Origin: Hysterium pulicare CBS 123377
Lineage: Eukaryota; Ascomycota; Dothideomycetes; Hysteriales; Hysteriaceae
Assembly: GCA_000467715.1 (NCBI GenBank)
Contig: AJFK01000026.1
Span: 161,456-225,455 of the forward strand
Length of the DNA: 64,000 nt
Direction: 5' to 3'
The notes beneath the pieces were generated by a model that saw only the letters and a list, made by a program, of their open reading frames with translations, had not been told where the DNA came from and searched no databases. Each line of letters opens with the position of its first letter. Within the stretch, counting starts at the first letter, position 1. The position numbers and the translations under genes were made by a program. Positions 11,135 through 22,960 of the stretch are shown here, piece after piece.

Positions 11135-14100
11135 CTAGAAGATTTGACTCTCAAGCAACGCGTGCTTTGGCCGATGGACCGCCAATTCGTGAACGGTTGC
11201 AGCCAGCTCATCAAGGGTTGCATCTACAAATGCTGGGTCTCTTTCACTTCCAACCACTCCGACATGCGTCTGCCCGCCTCGAACGAACGAGACAGCCTTC
11301 AAAGGATGAGCAGCGTCCCCATGTGGATTCAGAATATCCACCCTGCAAGTCCCCCCCGCAAAAGACATGGTATCGAAATCCTCAAAGACTTGATGATGGA
11401 CGACGGAGTCGAAGAATCGTGCCTCCGGTGACCACTGCGTGCAGTGCTTCGATATTTTTTCGAAACCGAGGAAGTCATGGGCCGCAGATTCGGCGCTTTG
11501 CCTCTGCACGAATCGCAAGAGGTCCATCGTTGTCCACTGAGGCTCGAACGAGACTCGGATCGGAGTGAATTGGTAACACGGGCCCATGGCATTCTCCACG
11601 TTTACTAAGTCGATGGTTCGGCCCGAAGTGACGCTGCCAAATGTCACATCCGGCTTCCGGAGCCGGCGAGCCAGCACCAGTGCCCATGCTGCGGTGAGCA
11701 AGTTTGCCGTGGTAATCTCTTCGGGGCGTTGGGAGATGTCGACGGCTTTTGCTTGGAATATCGATTTGGCCGTAGGCTGTACCGGAATCCCATCTAGAAC
11801 GGCCAATGATGAGCCGTTCAGCAGATCGCGCCAGTAATTGAGGGCTTTGGTTTGTGCACGTTCATCGCAAATTCGTGCCATGTACGACGAGAATGGCTCA
11901 AAATTGGCAATTTGTTTTCCGGTGTACGATGTCTCCAAATCTCGAAGCAGCCTGGGCAGAGATATGCCATCGTACTGAGCGTGGGACAGGCCTATGATGA
12001 GGCACTCTTGGCCGTTGAGTCCTTCGGCATGGAGAATCTTGAGGAAAGATGATCCTAGGTGGAAGTTTGATTCTACATCCGTCGTGCAGAGGCCGATAAC
12101 GTATTGCTCAAGATCCATGTCAGCCCGTTGCATGGCCACAGAGATATGTAGCTCATCCACGACAACTTGGAAGAGTTTCGATTCGTGCTCGATGAAGATG
12201 GTGCGCAGAATGTCGTGAGTCTTGACCAGATTATTGCAGGCATGGAACAACTGCTCTCGATCGATGCCTTTGTCGAGGTACAACATGGTGTATTGTATGG
12301 AGGTTCGCGGTGCCTGGATGGTTGCTCTGACATCGAGCGCTTGGGACTCTGTCACTGGAGACACATCTCGAATAGACCAACGTGGATCGGCAAGCTTCGG
12401 CCGGACAATCTCGGACAAGAATGGTTCTATGTCCAAATGGCCCAGCGTCGAAAAAGGCCTGTAAAGCTTGGGCCTCTCTTTCGACACGTGGTCCACTTTC
12501 AACACTCTGGCCGCGTCACCAAGACGCATGTGCTGAAAGACATCGGCTACTGTCAAGCTATGTCCTTGGGCACGAAGACTTGACACCAATTTCATCGCCA
12601 AGACAGAGTCACCACCAAGACGGAAAAAGTTGTCATCGACATCAATCTGCTCCGGACTGGTTCCAAGTATCGTCGCCCAGGAAAACCGCAGAATATTCTC
12701 TGTAGCTGTCAAATTTGTTTGCCTTGAGCTTTTCGTCCACGCCTCCTTGAAGCCTCCACGAAGCTGAGTGAGCACGTGTCGAGGAATCTTCGAGGCCAGC
12801 TGATTTAGCAAATTGTGATCGACTTGTTCATTCCCAGTCGGCATTTTGTCGACCACGACGTATGCGGAGGGGACCATGTATGATGGAAGAGAGTCTTGTA
12901 TGAATTTGTCCAGTTTTTTTAGTGCTACCGCAAGGCTGATGGGAATCATCGCACAGATCGTAATTTGGAAGCTTTGCGGGCCCGAAGCGTCGCAAGTTAT
13001 TTCGTGCTTCGCCGACATGATCTCGACGGTGTCTTCTTCGGAAGGCGGTTGCTCTATGAAGGCTACTAACTCTTGCTCCAACGCCTGCTGAGAGCTGACC
13101 GACGATGAATGGAATACTGCTGCAGCAGCACGCACTGTTTGTGGGAGGTGTCTTCTGAAGTGAGCCTCAAGATCTGCGATATTCACTGCATGGCCTAGGG
13201 CCGATAAGGAATTCTCCTTTCGACCAACAAATATCAAGCTGCCATCCTCTCGTAACTGGACCATGTCACCTGTCGGTTGCACTTTTCCCCGCCGACCAAC
13301 AAAAGCAGAGCTTCCGGCCACGAGCCAGGCTGGAGATTCAACAGTTTTACCTGAAAGGAGAGCCCCTTCAAGCCAGAGCTCGCCAACACAACCGATGGGG
13401 GACAATAGAGATGGGTTCCGCGGATCAGACACCCAAGGAACCACTGCATGAGGATAGATCGATCCTTGCTTCATGCTTGCATCTGCTCGAACCCTTCTCG
13501 ATGACTCGTCCAAGGACAATGGGGGAATATGGTTCCATCGCCAGATCTGGTCCAATTCAGCCTCGGGCAGGCAAGAGATCTCGCCAATTCTTCTGGAAAG
13601 AGTGTTCGCCAACTGCACACAAACCATTTCTAGCTGCGCAAGGATTCGTTCCATCTGTGCGACCTCAATCAGGCTGCTGTCAAAACTTGCACAGATTCTG
13701 TAGCCACCCTTCCGCATCCCACAGGCCAGCATAAGAGGATACGGGTTGAAGTGGAGCGCTTCGCTTACGACATCTCCTCGATCAAAGCCAATTTCACTGC
13801 CCTCGTACTCTGGTTCTGGCTGGATGACCAAGCCTGTGCCAGCTTCGCATGCATATTGAGCATCTCGGCTGACCTTTCTGATATTTTGCATCCCCATATG
13901 CTGATACGGTGTACGAGCCAACATGCCTTGCTGTACGGTCCGTAGATAAGACTCAATCGAAGTCGTTCGGTCAATACGTATGCGGACAGGGAGCGTTGCG
14001 ATCAATGGACCTACAATGCTTTCGATCCCCGCCAAAGGATTGTCCCGCCCTGTGAGCGTCTCACCAAACACGACATCATCGCTTCCTGTGTATTGTGACG

Positions 14101-17100
14101 CCACTAACGCCCATGCACCACGAATCAATGTTGCCATAGTGAAAGGCGATCCGGCGCTTGCCTCGAGGGATATCCGATGCTCGATCATGGCATCCGGAAT
14201 TGGCAAGTAGTCTCGAGAGGGCATACGGGGGAACTGAGGTCCGACAGCATCTTTCAATTCCAGTCGCCAAAACTCCTGCATAGCGACTTCATCTGTATCA
14301 CGCACATATTTGACGAAGTCCCTCATTTGTGCTTGTGTCTCGATGTGCTGAGCTTGCAAGGCATTGCTGACTTTCTCAAGTATGAGCGGCTCTGACCATC
14401 CATCGTAGAGTACGTGATGGACGGTCCAGACCATGTATCTCTTGCCATCGTTTGTTTCGTTGACAATGGCATATCGAGCTAGACTTTGTCCAAGATCCAT
14501 TTTCTCGTTCCGATCATTCTCGAGATATTGCACGAGATCAATTGAATGTCTCCAAGAAATGCTTTCCTTCAGTACAACTTGCTGAAGACCAGGCTCTTGA
14601 AGCTGGGCTAAGCGAGTGCGAAGGATAGGGCTTGCTGCAACAACCTCCTCCCATGCTCTCTTCCAGGCATCGAGACCGATATGCGACGGAATACATGCGA
14701 GTCTCTGAGCGACGTACGCCTTGGCCGATTTGATCGAGAAGGTGAACAGTGACTCCTGCGTGGGTGTGCAAGGGTAGATGTCTTCGATGGCTGCCCGATC
14801 TGATCCACAAGCTTGCGATGCTTTAAGACAGGTGCTCTCGACATCTTCGGAGATCATTGAGAATGCTGGCGTTTCCATCTGCTTCTGCGAGTTGAAAATA
14901 TTGACGACGCGGGCCATCGCTGCGAGTGTGGGGCGGCCAAAAATGCTGGCGACAGTGAGATCAAGGCCTTGCGCTCTGCAGACAGACACAAGCCTCATTG
15001 CCGTCAGAGAGTCGCCGCCTATTGCAAAGAAATTTTCGTCGGGCCGAATAGCTTCTGAATCAAGCTTCAATGTCTGGCTCCAGGCCTGTCGCAAACGTTG
15101 CTCAAGATCACTCAGCTGCCGGGTAGTGGTGCTCGTTGTGCCTTGATCCAGTTGCCGCAAGTCTACTGTGGCTCCAAACAGCTTAAGTCGTTTGCGATCA
15201 GTCTTGCCTGAAATCAAATCGGGAATGTAATTCACTGGTATGTATGCAGTTGGCACCATATATCGCGGCAAAACTTTCGCTAACTCTGTATCAGCTTTTG
15301 ACAGCATTCCATGCAGCTCCCCACGGAGTTGTGCCAACGTTAGGTCAGTTTGCTCATGCCCCTTCGTGGACTGGGGCGTAATAAATGCCACCAACGTAGG
15401 TTGGCCCCCAGATCCCAGAGGCTCAATCACTTCGGCAATCACGCTGGCGTCCGAAGGCAGTCTGGCCTTGAGCTGGCTCTCTATCTCACCGAGCTCGACA
15501 CGTTGTCCGCGCAATTTAACTTGCGAGTCTTTCCGTCCAACAAAGACAATGTTCCCAGAACCGTCAGGATCATATTTTCCAAGGTCCCCAGTCTTGTACA
15601 GACGCCCTCGACGGCCAGCGTAGGCCTTGTGACCCGTGATAAGCCATTGTGGATCTTTGATGAAAGCGGCTGAGGTTTTCTCGGGATCGTTCCAGTACCC
15701 TTGTCCTACAATCGGACCCTCGACAAGCAACTCGCCTACAGCGCCCACTGGCATTAGCGATTCGTGGTCGCTCGGGTTGGTGATCCAGATGGCCGCTCCA
15801 TTTCCTTTCCCAATGGAGATATAGTCTTTGCCAGTGGCAGCGCTGCTGTTAATCGTACATCCGATTGTGCATTCGCAGGGACCATAGCCTATGATAATCC
15901 TGGTATCTTGCCCCCAGAGCGTAACATCTCTCGCCGAGGCTGCCTCTCCTCCGAGACCTAGACCACTGAGCGATGCTATAACGTCCGGATCCAATATTCG
16001 GGCCACTGAAGGGGTCAGGCCTGCGTAATTAACCTGTATTCTTCGTATCACTCCATTTATATCATTCAGTCGATCCTCGTCGGAGGGGATGCAGAGACAG
16101 CCGCCGTTTCCAAGAGTTAAAAGCATACTGTCGATGCTGACGTCGAAAGCGTAGGACGCAAAATCAAGAACCCTAGAGTTCTCCGTATATCCAACTGCTT
16201 TCGCTCGAGGAATGGCACTGCTTGTATAGGTTTCGTGAGAAATCTTGACTCCTTTCGGAGTGCCTGTGCTGCCAGAAGTGAAGATTATGTACATCAGGGC
16301 AGATGGTGGTACGGCGGTCAATTTTGGAATGACTTGCAAATCTGAGAGGTGCGTGAATGTTTCCGCTTCCACGACGACAGGTTTTCCGCTCGGCATAATC
16401 GAGGCCGACAGGTCAGACTGCTTGCGGGACGTCAGCATCGTCTTTGCACCCACTTGTTTCGCCATGTTTTGGAGGCGGGCAAGTGGAAGCGTTGGGTCCA
16501 TGAGCGCGAAAGTTGCTCCTACTTTCATCACCGCAAGCACAGCAACGATTGTCCATCTTGATTTCTCAAAGCAAATAGGTAGGATATCATGGAACTCGAC
16601 ACCCATTTGTTTGAGCGAGCACGTTACGAACGAGGAGTACTGCTCGACTTGGGCATACGTCAAGCTACCATCCCAGGATGAGATTGCCACTTTGTCCGGG
16701 GATCTTTGAGCTCGCTCGGAAATCATGTCATGCATGCAAGAGTTATAGGAGGGAGGCAATAGGTGATTCCACCCCCATATCTCATCCAGATCACGTGCGT
16801 TTGGCCGAGTGCAGCCCTCAATGGACGTGTCGGGATTCGAAATGCACATTCTGACGATGTCGACCAGTGCCCTAGTGTGTCGAGTCACTGTATATTGCGA
16901 CATATTTTTGGAGTACCACACTGGACGGATCTCGAGACGGCCATTACTAAAGCGTATTTCGAGGTGAAGCACACCCTTTTCTCATCAGGGTCAGCCATAT
17001 GTTAACCAGAATGGATCATTCGCTCACTTCATCTTTCGCTTCCTCGGGTGTTTGAGACAGAGTGCTAGTGCTCAAGAGGAGCGAGACGGGACTGAACCTG

Positions 17101-17489
17101 GCTGCATGCTGAATTGGTCCGACTGTCGTGATGTGGCGAGAGATTGCCGCAGCACTCTTTCCGACACTACTTTGTAATCCTCTCATCACCTCATCCATCG
17201 ACAGACTCCTCTTCACTGGCTCATGCTCAAAACCATTTGCTCGACCTTTGTAAGCCCATTCATAACAGATCTGACTGCTTTCCCGGGTCCGCAAGAGCAC
17301 GATAAGCCAAGATAAGAGTAGGATCTCATCTCTCATGCCTGTCGGAGTGCTGGTCTGATCACATGCAAGACCAACGACCTTGAAAGAATTGAAGCCGTCG
17401 CCGTCAGCCTGAGCTGTGGACAATATGTCAACAGAATCATTCTTCCAGTGATTTTGATCATGTCTACCATCGACTTGTAAAGAGCCCAT
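11135..17489 (-). CDS. sidD: Fusarinine-type siderophore synthetase (NRPS) SidD/NPS6, ~2,100 aa
   Basis: Exon 1 is 17489-17028 and exon 2 is 16975-11135, with a 52-nt intron (GTGAGC..AAAAG). Domain order:
- A1 (~230-750; A3 motif IIFTSGSTGTPKG ~385, GYGPCEC, YKTGDLG, RGQRVELGEIE)
- T1 (GGDS ~807)
- C1 (HHVLYDG ~1007)
- a truncated second A remnant (GCVGELWLEG and PTGDMVQ kept; core ATP-binding motifs missing)
- T2 (GGDS ~1608)
- C2 (SHAQYDG ~1818, second His kept)
This A-T-C-dA-T-C order and length are those of SidD/NPS6, which links and cyclises three N5-anhydromevalonyl-N5-hydroxyornithine units to fusarinine C in the cytosol. Its promoter (17490-17901) faces the end of sidH. The ATG at 17489 is the first in frame in exon 1 that gives a sensible N-terminus. 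An upstream in-phase exon cannot be excluded. Confidence 0.92.
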
Positions 17490-17901
17490 TCTATCAGCAA
17501 TCCAGCTTTTCTGGTGTTGGAATCCTGGAGCTGAATGAGATTGGATTAAGATTATTAAATAGAGGATCCAAATGAATCTCCAGCAGGATAGCAGGAACAG
17601 CAAAACTTGGCAGCATCTGATCGCAGTATTCCCCCTTGCAACAATTCAAGGTATAATTTATTCGGCGGCCACACACCGACATGACTTCAAACAAATCGCC
17701 GACTTCGGTCGAAACGCCCCAAAATCTTGGTCGTGACCAGTCAAGACTCTGCAGATCCCACGCTAGGACCGCATTTGCCATCACGAATGCCGATTTTGCC
17801 CAGTGGAGACAATTGTGCTGGTGACACTAACGTAGGCAGGGGCATCTGATTAGATTAGATTAGATTTTCTTCTACCTCGAAGCAACACTGCAACCGCCCT
17901 C
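17490..17901 (-). promoter_or_regulatory. sidD promoter region
   Basis: The region lies between the sidH stop and the sidD start. It contains ATCTGATTAGATTAGATTAG at 17844-17863, a run of GATTA units one base off the SreA consensus ATCWGATAA. No exact GATAA-type site was found. An ORF at 17494-17784 on the minus strand has no recognisable family and is probably leader sequence. Confidence 0.45.
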
Positions 17902-18792
17902 TCACAGCTTCGAATTCATCCAGTTTGGCGATCGTTTCTCCACAAACGCTTGAATGCCTTCTGCAAAGTTGGGACCATCAATCAGGCGGGGGTACCACTG
18001 TTCAGCCAGACTCAACACGGCCTCCTCCACATTGCTTGCTTCCCAGCTTAGCCGAATCCCTAGGCGGCCAATCACCAGCGCATCTGGACTATTTTTGCAC
18101 ATGTCTTGAGCAACCTGGACCGCAACATCCGCAACATCGACGGCAGAATCCACTACTTGAGTGACAAGGCCCCATTCATAGAGCGTCTTGGCGCTCACAT
18201 TTCTGCCGGTCAGCACGAGATCCATGGTGCGTTGCAGCCCAAGGGTCCGGGTCAGCCGCGGCAGACAACCCGCCACGGGGACTATCCCTCGCTTCACTTC
18301 GGGTAGAGAGAAGATGGCTGAGGGGGAAGCTACTACGAGATCGCAGTTGGCCACCATCTCAAAACCGCCTCCCATGCACATGCCGTTCACAGCAGCGATA
18401 ATCGGCTTTTTGCCCCCTCGACGGGGCAGCCCAGCAAGGCCCGGCGCAGCCATATCATTGACTACCCCGGCCTTGTTCATCTCGTTCCATTCTATGCACG
18501 TGGCACCCTAATCAGTTCTCGTCCCAGGTAATTACGACACGGAATAGATAGTGACAAGCCTACCTTGTAGATCGGCGCCGGTACAGAAAGCCCTGCCAAC
18601 ACCTGTGATGATGCCAACCCATAAGCTTTCGTCTCGGTCGAAAAGCTCCCAAATCTCCTGGATCTCCCGGCTCGTAGCTTTGTCGATGCAGTTCAGTTTC
18701 TCGGGTCTGTTCAACGTGACCTGCACGATCCGTTCTTGCGGGAAAGAGACATGAAAATGCCGAAAATGCAGGGATCTCGATCTTAGAGACAT
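17902..18792 (-). CDS. sidH: Enoyl-CoA hydratase SidH (siderophore side-chain synthesis), 272 aa
   Basis: Exons 18792-18564 and 18491-17902, with a 72-nt intron, join in phase (DLQ|EWNEMN). It is a crotonase-fold protein: VTLNRPEKLN near the N-terminus, the oxyanion-hole region GVGRAFCTGADL (~62-73), a second oxyanion segment AAVNGMCMGGGFE, and FSLPEVKRGIVP. It ends in SKL, a type 1 peroxisomal signal. In Aspergillus, SidH dehydrates mevalonyl-CoA to anhydromevalonyl-CoA in peroxisomes, and SidF then uses the product. Position next to sidD and divergent from sidF supports SidH over a generic beta-oxidation hydratase. The start at 18792 is the first true ATG; in-frame codons above it are GTG. 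Confidence 0.9.
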
Positions 18793-19340
18793 GGAAGAGT
18801 GAATCGTTGACACGTGATATCAGCCACGATGCTGGCAGCATGCACAATATTGTGACTAGTTGGTCCAGCTTCCTCCCTCGACTTTATACTTTGTTGGCTA
18901 GTCCATGCTGCCAGCGCACGTCCAAAACATCCTTAGTACCTTCTTAGCTTGTAGTCTAAGAGGTTCTCGCTACAGCATCCTTGAAATAATGGCGATGCGG
19001 TATCGGTGTCGGCACGGATATACATCAACGTGCCAAAGCCCGAAGTGACGATAGCTCGGCAAACAATCCGAAATAAAACGGTTTAGGGTTCGGTTAGATA
19101 CGAGGGGACGCGGCTTCGCTTACTCTTCCGGCTTGTCCTTCCTCGGACTTCTATGGATTTCTGCACAAGCTATCTACCCGGTCTAAGAAGCTCTTCTCAC
19201 CACGTTAAAAGCTTACAGACAACGTTCACTCACAGAGTCTTCAACAGGTCTTGATCTTTCACTCTGATCAAAGTACGTAATCCATGCCGCTGGACGCGCT
19301 ACGTTCTTGATAAAACCAAAAACGATCACAATTTACGAGG
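18793..19340. promoter_or_regulatory. Bidirectional sidH/sidF promoter region
   Basis: About 550 nt separates the divergent starts of sidH and sidF, so it must serve both. I found no exact ATCWGATAA here. TGATATCA near 18815 and GATA cores near 19016 and 19047 are weaker candidates. No coding signal. Confidence 0.5.
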
Positions 19341-20741
19341 ATGGTACCCAGCTCAACATCCCCACACAAGTATCCTCTGGTCAAGCTCCCACACCCTTTT
19401 CTGACCACATATCGAGTGCGCACGAGTGCCAAAACAACGCCGGCCAGTCTCGTCTTGACACTGGATGACCAGCCGCTGGCTGGACGACCATTGCCCCAAC
19501 CACTGCACCTCGACTCGCTCTCATGGCTCGATCTGTCGTTCAAACCCACAGATGAGTATCCGCCTGGCTCTGATAATAGCTCCTGGGCACGAGCGTGTCG
19601 AAGTCCACAGACCATCTTCCAATGGACAGGGAACAGGCCACCTTCTTTGGGCCAGATCTGGAATGTGATCCATGCAATATACCTCGCCCATCCGACTTAC
19701 GAGTATTTCAGGCTTACTCTGCTTGGTGAAGAGAAGGGCGTCGTTCGCGACGAACTGCTGTTTACTGGCATGGGAATCGAGCACCCGAAGCCATGGCGGG
19801 CCGTGGACGAGCCGACTTTGCACTCTGAAGAGTTGTTGATCCTTCGCAGTGCATTCTGGCAAGGTGCGGCTTCTCCGATGGGTCCTCGTCCGATCTGGGT
19901 GGTGGGAGATGGCACAGACGGTCCTCTACGGGAATATTTAGCTCAATACCCGATCATGCCTGAGAACTATCAATTCACGATGAAATTTCCGAAGGAGCCT
20001 GTGTATACTCGTCATCCGATACGTCGCCCAAAGCCACATCGAGGATCAATTGCCTACAGTCGCTACATTCCAGAGCTTGACGAGCACTTTTCACTTGAAG
20101 TGGTCGATTGGCAAGATCAGAGGCACTTGAAGCTCTTCAATACGTGGCAAAACGATCCGCGCGTTGCACAAGGCTGGAATGAGACTGGGACTTTGGAGCA
20201 ACACCGTGAGTATTTGCGCAGACTGCACTTTGATCCTCATGTTCTCTGCTTGTTTGGACGCTTCAACGAGTCCCGTTTCGCGTATTTTGAGCTGTATTGG
20301 GCAAAGGTAAGTCCCATTTGGTTGTGTCTTCTCTCTAGCCCGCCGTTGATGCTTACATTGTGTTCATAGGAAGATCATTATGGCGCCCATTATGATGCGG
20401 GAGATTATGATCGTGGGCGTCACTCTCTTGTTGGTGACGAGTCATTCCGCGGCTCGCAGCGGGTCAACGCGTGGTATTCCAGTTGCATCCATTATTGCTT
20501 TTTGGACGATCCAAGAACTGCAAACGCCGTGGGCGAGCCGCGAGCCACAGGTTCAACCATCCTGTCTTATGAGAATTCCCAGGGCCTCGTCATCGGCAAG
20601 TACGTCGACCTGGGCCACAAACGGTCGGTTCATTCAATTTGTAGCCGGGAAAAATGGTTTCAGCTGTGTCCGCTATTCTGGGACGGACGAAAGCAACCGT
20701 TGGAATCTGCTGACCGCGCGGCGTGGAATGCTAAGCTCTAG
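19341..20741 (+). CDS. sidF: N5-hydroxyornithine:anhydromevalonyl-CoA N5-transacylase SidF, 445 aa
   Basis: Exons 19341-20306 and 20370-20741 (63-nt GTAAGT intron, phase 0). The C-terminal half is the GNAT-type hydroxamate acyltransferase domain: the [17 protein letters not shown] strand, [11 protein letters not shown] (acceptor-binding loop), [13 protein letters not shown], then the GDEGD-like [15 protein letters not shown] segment and [14 protein letters not shown]. The protein ends in AKL, a variant peroxisomal PTS1. In Aspergillus, SidF transfers anhydromevalonyl to N5-hydroxyornithine in peroxisomes, giving the SidD substrate. It is divergent from sidH and followed by sidJ. Length is close to that of known SidF proteins (about 460 aa). 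The main alternative is the acetyltransferase SidG, but that family is much shorter. Confidence 0.9.
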
Positions 20742-20881
20742 GCACGTATGAGCTAAAAACCGGAATAATAGGCCTGAGTCAAACAACCAACGCAGGCTCC
20801 CCGAGCGCAGGAGGTATCACCTAGAAGTGGGAGTTCAGTTGAGCCCAGTGGCCCAGTGGAAGTCGCTTGATGAAAATTTCA

Positions 20882-20890
20882 ATCAGATAA
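20882..20890 (+). promoter_or_regulatory. SreA-type GATA site ATCAGATAA
   Basis: Exact match to the ATCWGATAA consensus of fungal iron-responsive GATA repressors, followed by a second ATCAGAT (TCAGATTAGATG). It lies in the sidF-sidJ intergenic region, on the sidJ side of the sidF stop. Confidence 0.65.
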
Positions 20891-21143
20891 TCAGATTAGA
20901 TGAAAACTTGCCCAAGACCCTCCCCTCACCTCGGCGACCCAGCCCGCAAATCGACGGTGGGAGCCGACAAACCCCTGCTTATTAGCGTCTTAGGACCACC
21001 GCACTCACGCAAATCCACGATTCTACCCGGAGAAGCAGACTAAGTTTCCGGGTCCCACCTGGTCTCGATATTGGATGGACATTCACATGGAGTGATGAGT
21101 GGAGGTGGTGTTTGCATTTGGCAAAGCGTGCAAATTTTTATCA

Positions 21144-21152
21144 ATCTGATAA
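21144..21152 (+). promoter_or_regulatory. SreA-type GATA site ATCTGATAA
   Basis: Exact consensus match, ~690 nt upstream of the sidJ ATG and inside the block shared with the MFS transporter promoter. The copy of the block upstream of the transporter lacks this site. Confidence 0.65.
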
Positions 21153-21268
21153 TCTCTGATTCTCCGAAACTTGGCAAACCTCCGGCATCGCTCTCGCCAA
21201 CCCTCGCCCAACCCTCAACACCTTGCTCGCATTTGGGCGGACGGCAGAGCCGGGATGTCTAGTTAAAG

Positions 21269-21277
21269 TTATCTGAT
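21269..21277 (-). promoter_or_regulatory. SreA-type GATA site (TTATCTGAT on plus strand)
   Basis: Reverse-strand ATCAGATAA, in a 26-nt element (21265-21290) that recurs with one mismatch at 27925-27950 before the MFS gene. The conservation of this element argues for function. Confidence 0.7.
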
Positions 21278-21836
21278 CCGCTAAAAGTGGATCGACCCAT
21301 TTACTCATCTTTTTCCTTTTCACGCCCGACACATCTCTTGGCACGGGCAGCATACCGTCCACGACACCTTGCTATTAGCTAAGCTTGGTCCGGCTTCCTG
21401 CAATTCTTCGTCTATGCCGCTGCAAGCGATTCACTTCCGTTTTTGGTGCGCGTTGTTGCATTAACAGCCGTACGTATTTATCCGCTATATTTCGTATTGT
21501 AAATATTCGAATATGGTACCCCTTTCGTATCGTAGCACGTGGACCACCTTGCTCATATCCTAGTCTCTCGTGTCAAGATATCATCGCATGGGACGTGAAG
21601 CCGATCTCGGAATATTCTATGTCAGGCACAATCCATGTTCCGCAAATATTTGGCTGGAGAAAAAACACTCTCGTAATGCAAAGAGGACTGTCTATTCCAG
21701 GTTGACTCCATCTCAACTTCAAATACCTGGACACAGCTTTGCTTACTGGACGACAAGGCGATCAAAATTCTTCCCACGGTTGTTTTTATTGATCCCCTAA
21801 AGTTTGCAATATTCTCATTCCTGCCCGCGCCTCACT

Positions 21837-22960
21837 ATGGGCTCCAAGTTTTGGCCCAAAGGCGGTCTTCCGGGCATTTTACATCACTATGTACGCATAT
21901 GCCAATCTACTATTGCTTACTTTCCCACACATGTGTAGTAGCTGATAGAACATAGACAGAGAATCTCGTCGCCTTCGAATATACCTCTAGCAACATCCGT
22001 AAACCCCACAGTCTTCTCTTCATCGGCGGTCTAGGCGATGGCCTTGCAACAACGTCTTACATGGCTGATGTCGTACATGCTTTGCAGCCAACGCAATGGT
22101 CACTCTTCTCCTTGAATTTATCCTCGTCCTATACACAATGGGGTCTTGGCCATCTTGACAGAGACACGGACGAGATCGCAGAGTGTATACGATACATCTT
22201 GGATTACAAGGCAACCAAGTTCGATAACAGCAAGATCGTCCTCATGGGTCATTCAACGGGCAGTCAAATTGTACTACACTACTTGCATAAACCCAATCCC
22301 CATATCGGTTCTCCAGTGTTTGATCCTGACCTTCGGCATGTCACCCGCCCCGCTGTTGACGGGGCTATCATGCAAGCACCTGTATCCGACAGGGAGGCGA
22401 TACTTTGGGTGTTGAAGGAAGGCATTGGAGATAAGTCGGCAAGCGAAGTGCAAGCAGCATATCATCAGATTGAGGCTATGGCAAAGGACGTTGCGCGTCG
22501 TGATCAATCCACTGACACCCTCATACCGTTGGCTATGACAGCTCGGCTTGGCTGTTACCCGAGAAACGTTCCAATGAGTTGCCGAAGATTGATGAGCCTC
22601 GTCAGTCCTGAGAGTCCCCAAGCACCCACAGAAGATGACTTGTTCAGCTCGGATCTAAGCGACGAGCAGTTGTCAAAGACTTTTGGGAGGATAAAACCCC
22701 AGGGTCTTTTGAAAGGCAAGTTGGTGGTTTTGTTTTCGGGAGCTGATCAATCGGTTCCTGATTGGATCGATAAAGAGAACCTGTTACAGAGGTGGAAAAC
22801 TGCTGTTGATCATGGAGGGGGAGATCAGATATGGGATGATGAATATAGCGCGGTCATACCAGGCGCCTCACACGCCCTGAGTAACGATGACCAGGCTGGG
22901 CCACGCAAAGAGCTCGTCAAGAAAGTGTTAGGCTACGTCCATCGATTGGAGCAAGTTTAA
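21837..22960 (+). CDS. sidJ: Siderophore esterase SidJ (DUF1749 alpha/beta hydrolase), 352 aa
   Basis: Exons 21837-21890 and 21956-22960 (65-nt intron, phase 0). It is an alpha/beta-hydrolase of the DUF1749 family: LLFIGGLGDGLATTSY (oxyanion strand and loop, ~residues 38-53), SSSYTQWGLGHLDRD, nucleophile elbow VLMGHSTGSQ (Ser in GHSTG, ~122), a late Asp region (FSGADQSVPDW) and a candidate catalytic His in IPGASHALS. In A. fumigatus, SidJ is a cytosolic esterase that hydrolyses fusarinine-type siderophores after uptake, helping iron release, and lies in the same cluster. The position between sidF and the ABC transporter supports this. The ATG lies just before a short first exon, as in many DUF1749 genes. 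Confidence 0.87.

Larger units (their letters stand above)
20742..21836 (+). promoter_or_regulatory. sidF-sidJ intergenic region with SreA-type sites
   Basis: No gene is seen. The region holds three exact ATCWGATAA matches (20882, 21144 and 21269, the last on the minus strand) and a ~180-nt block repeated, with its two parts in swapped order, upstream of the MFS transporter gene at 27925-28049. It is the likely control region of sidJ. Confidence 0.6.

Noticed and set aside
13400-14500. Truncated second adenylation region of the NRPS as a frameshift or pseudogene
   Set aside because: The frame stays open throughout. A degenerate second A domain is a known family feature of SidD/NPS6 synthetases.
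17494-17784. 96-codon minus-strand ORF upstream of sidD
   Set aside because: It could be a 5' exon, but no splice to the sidD frame is needed or evident, and no NRPS motif is present.
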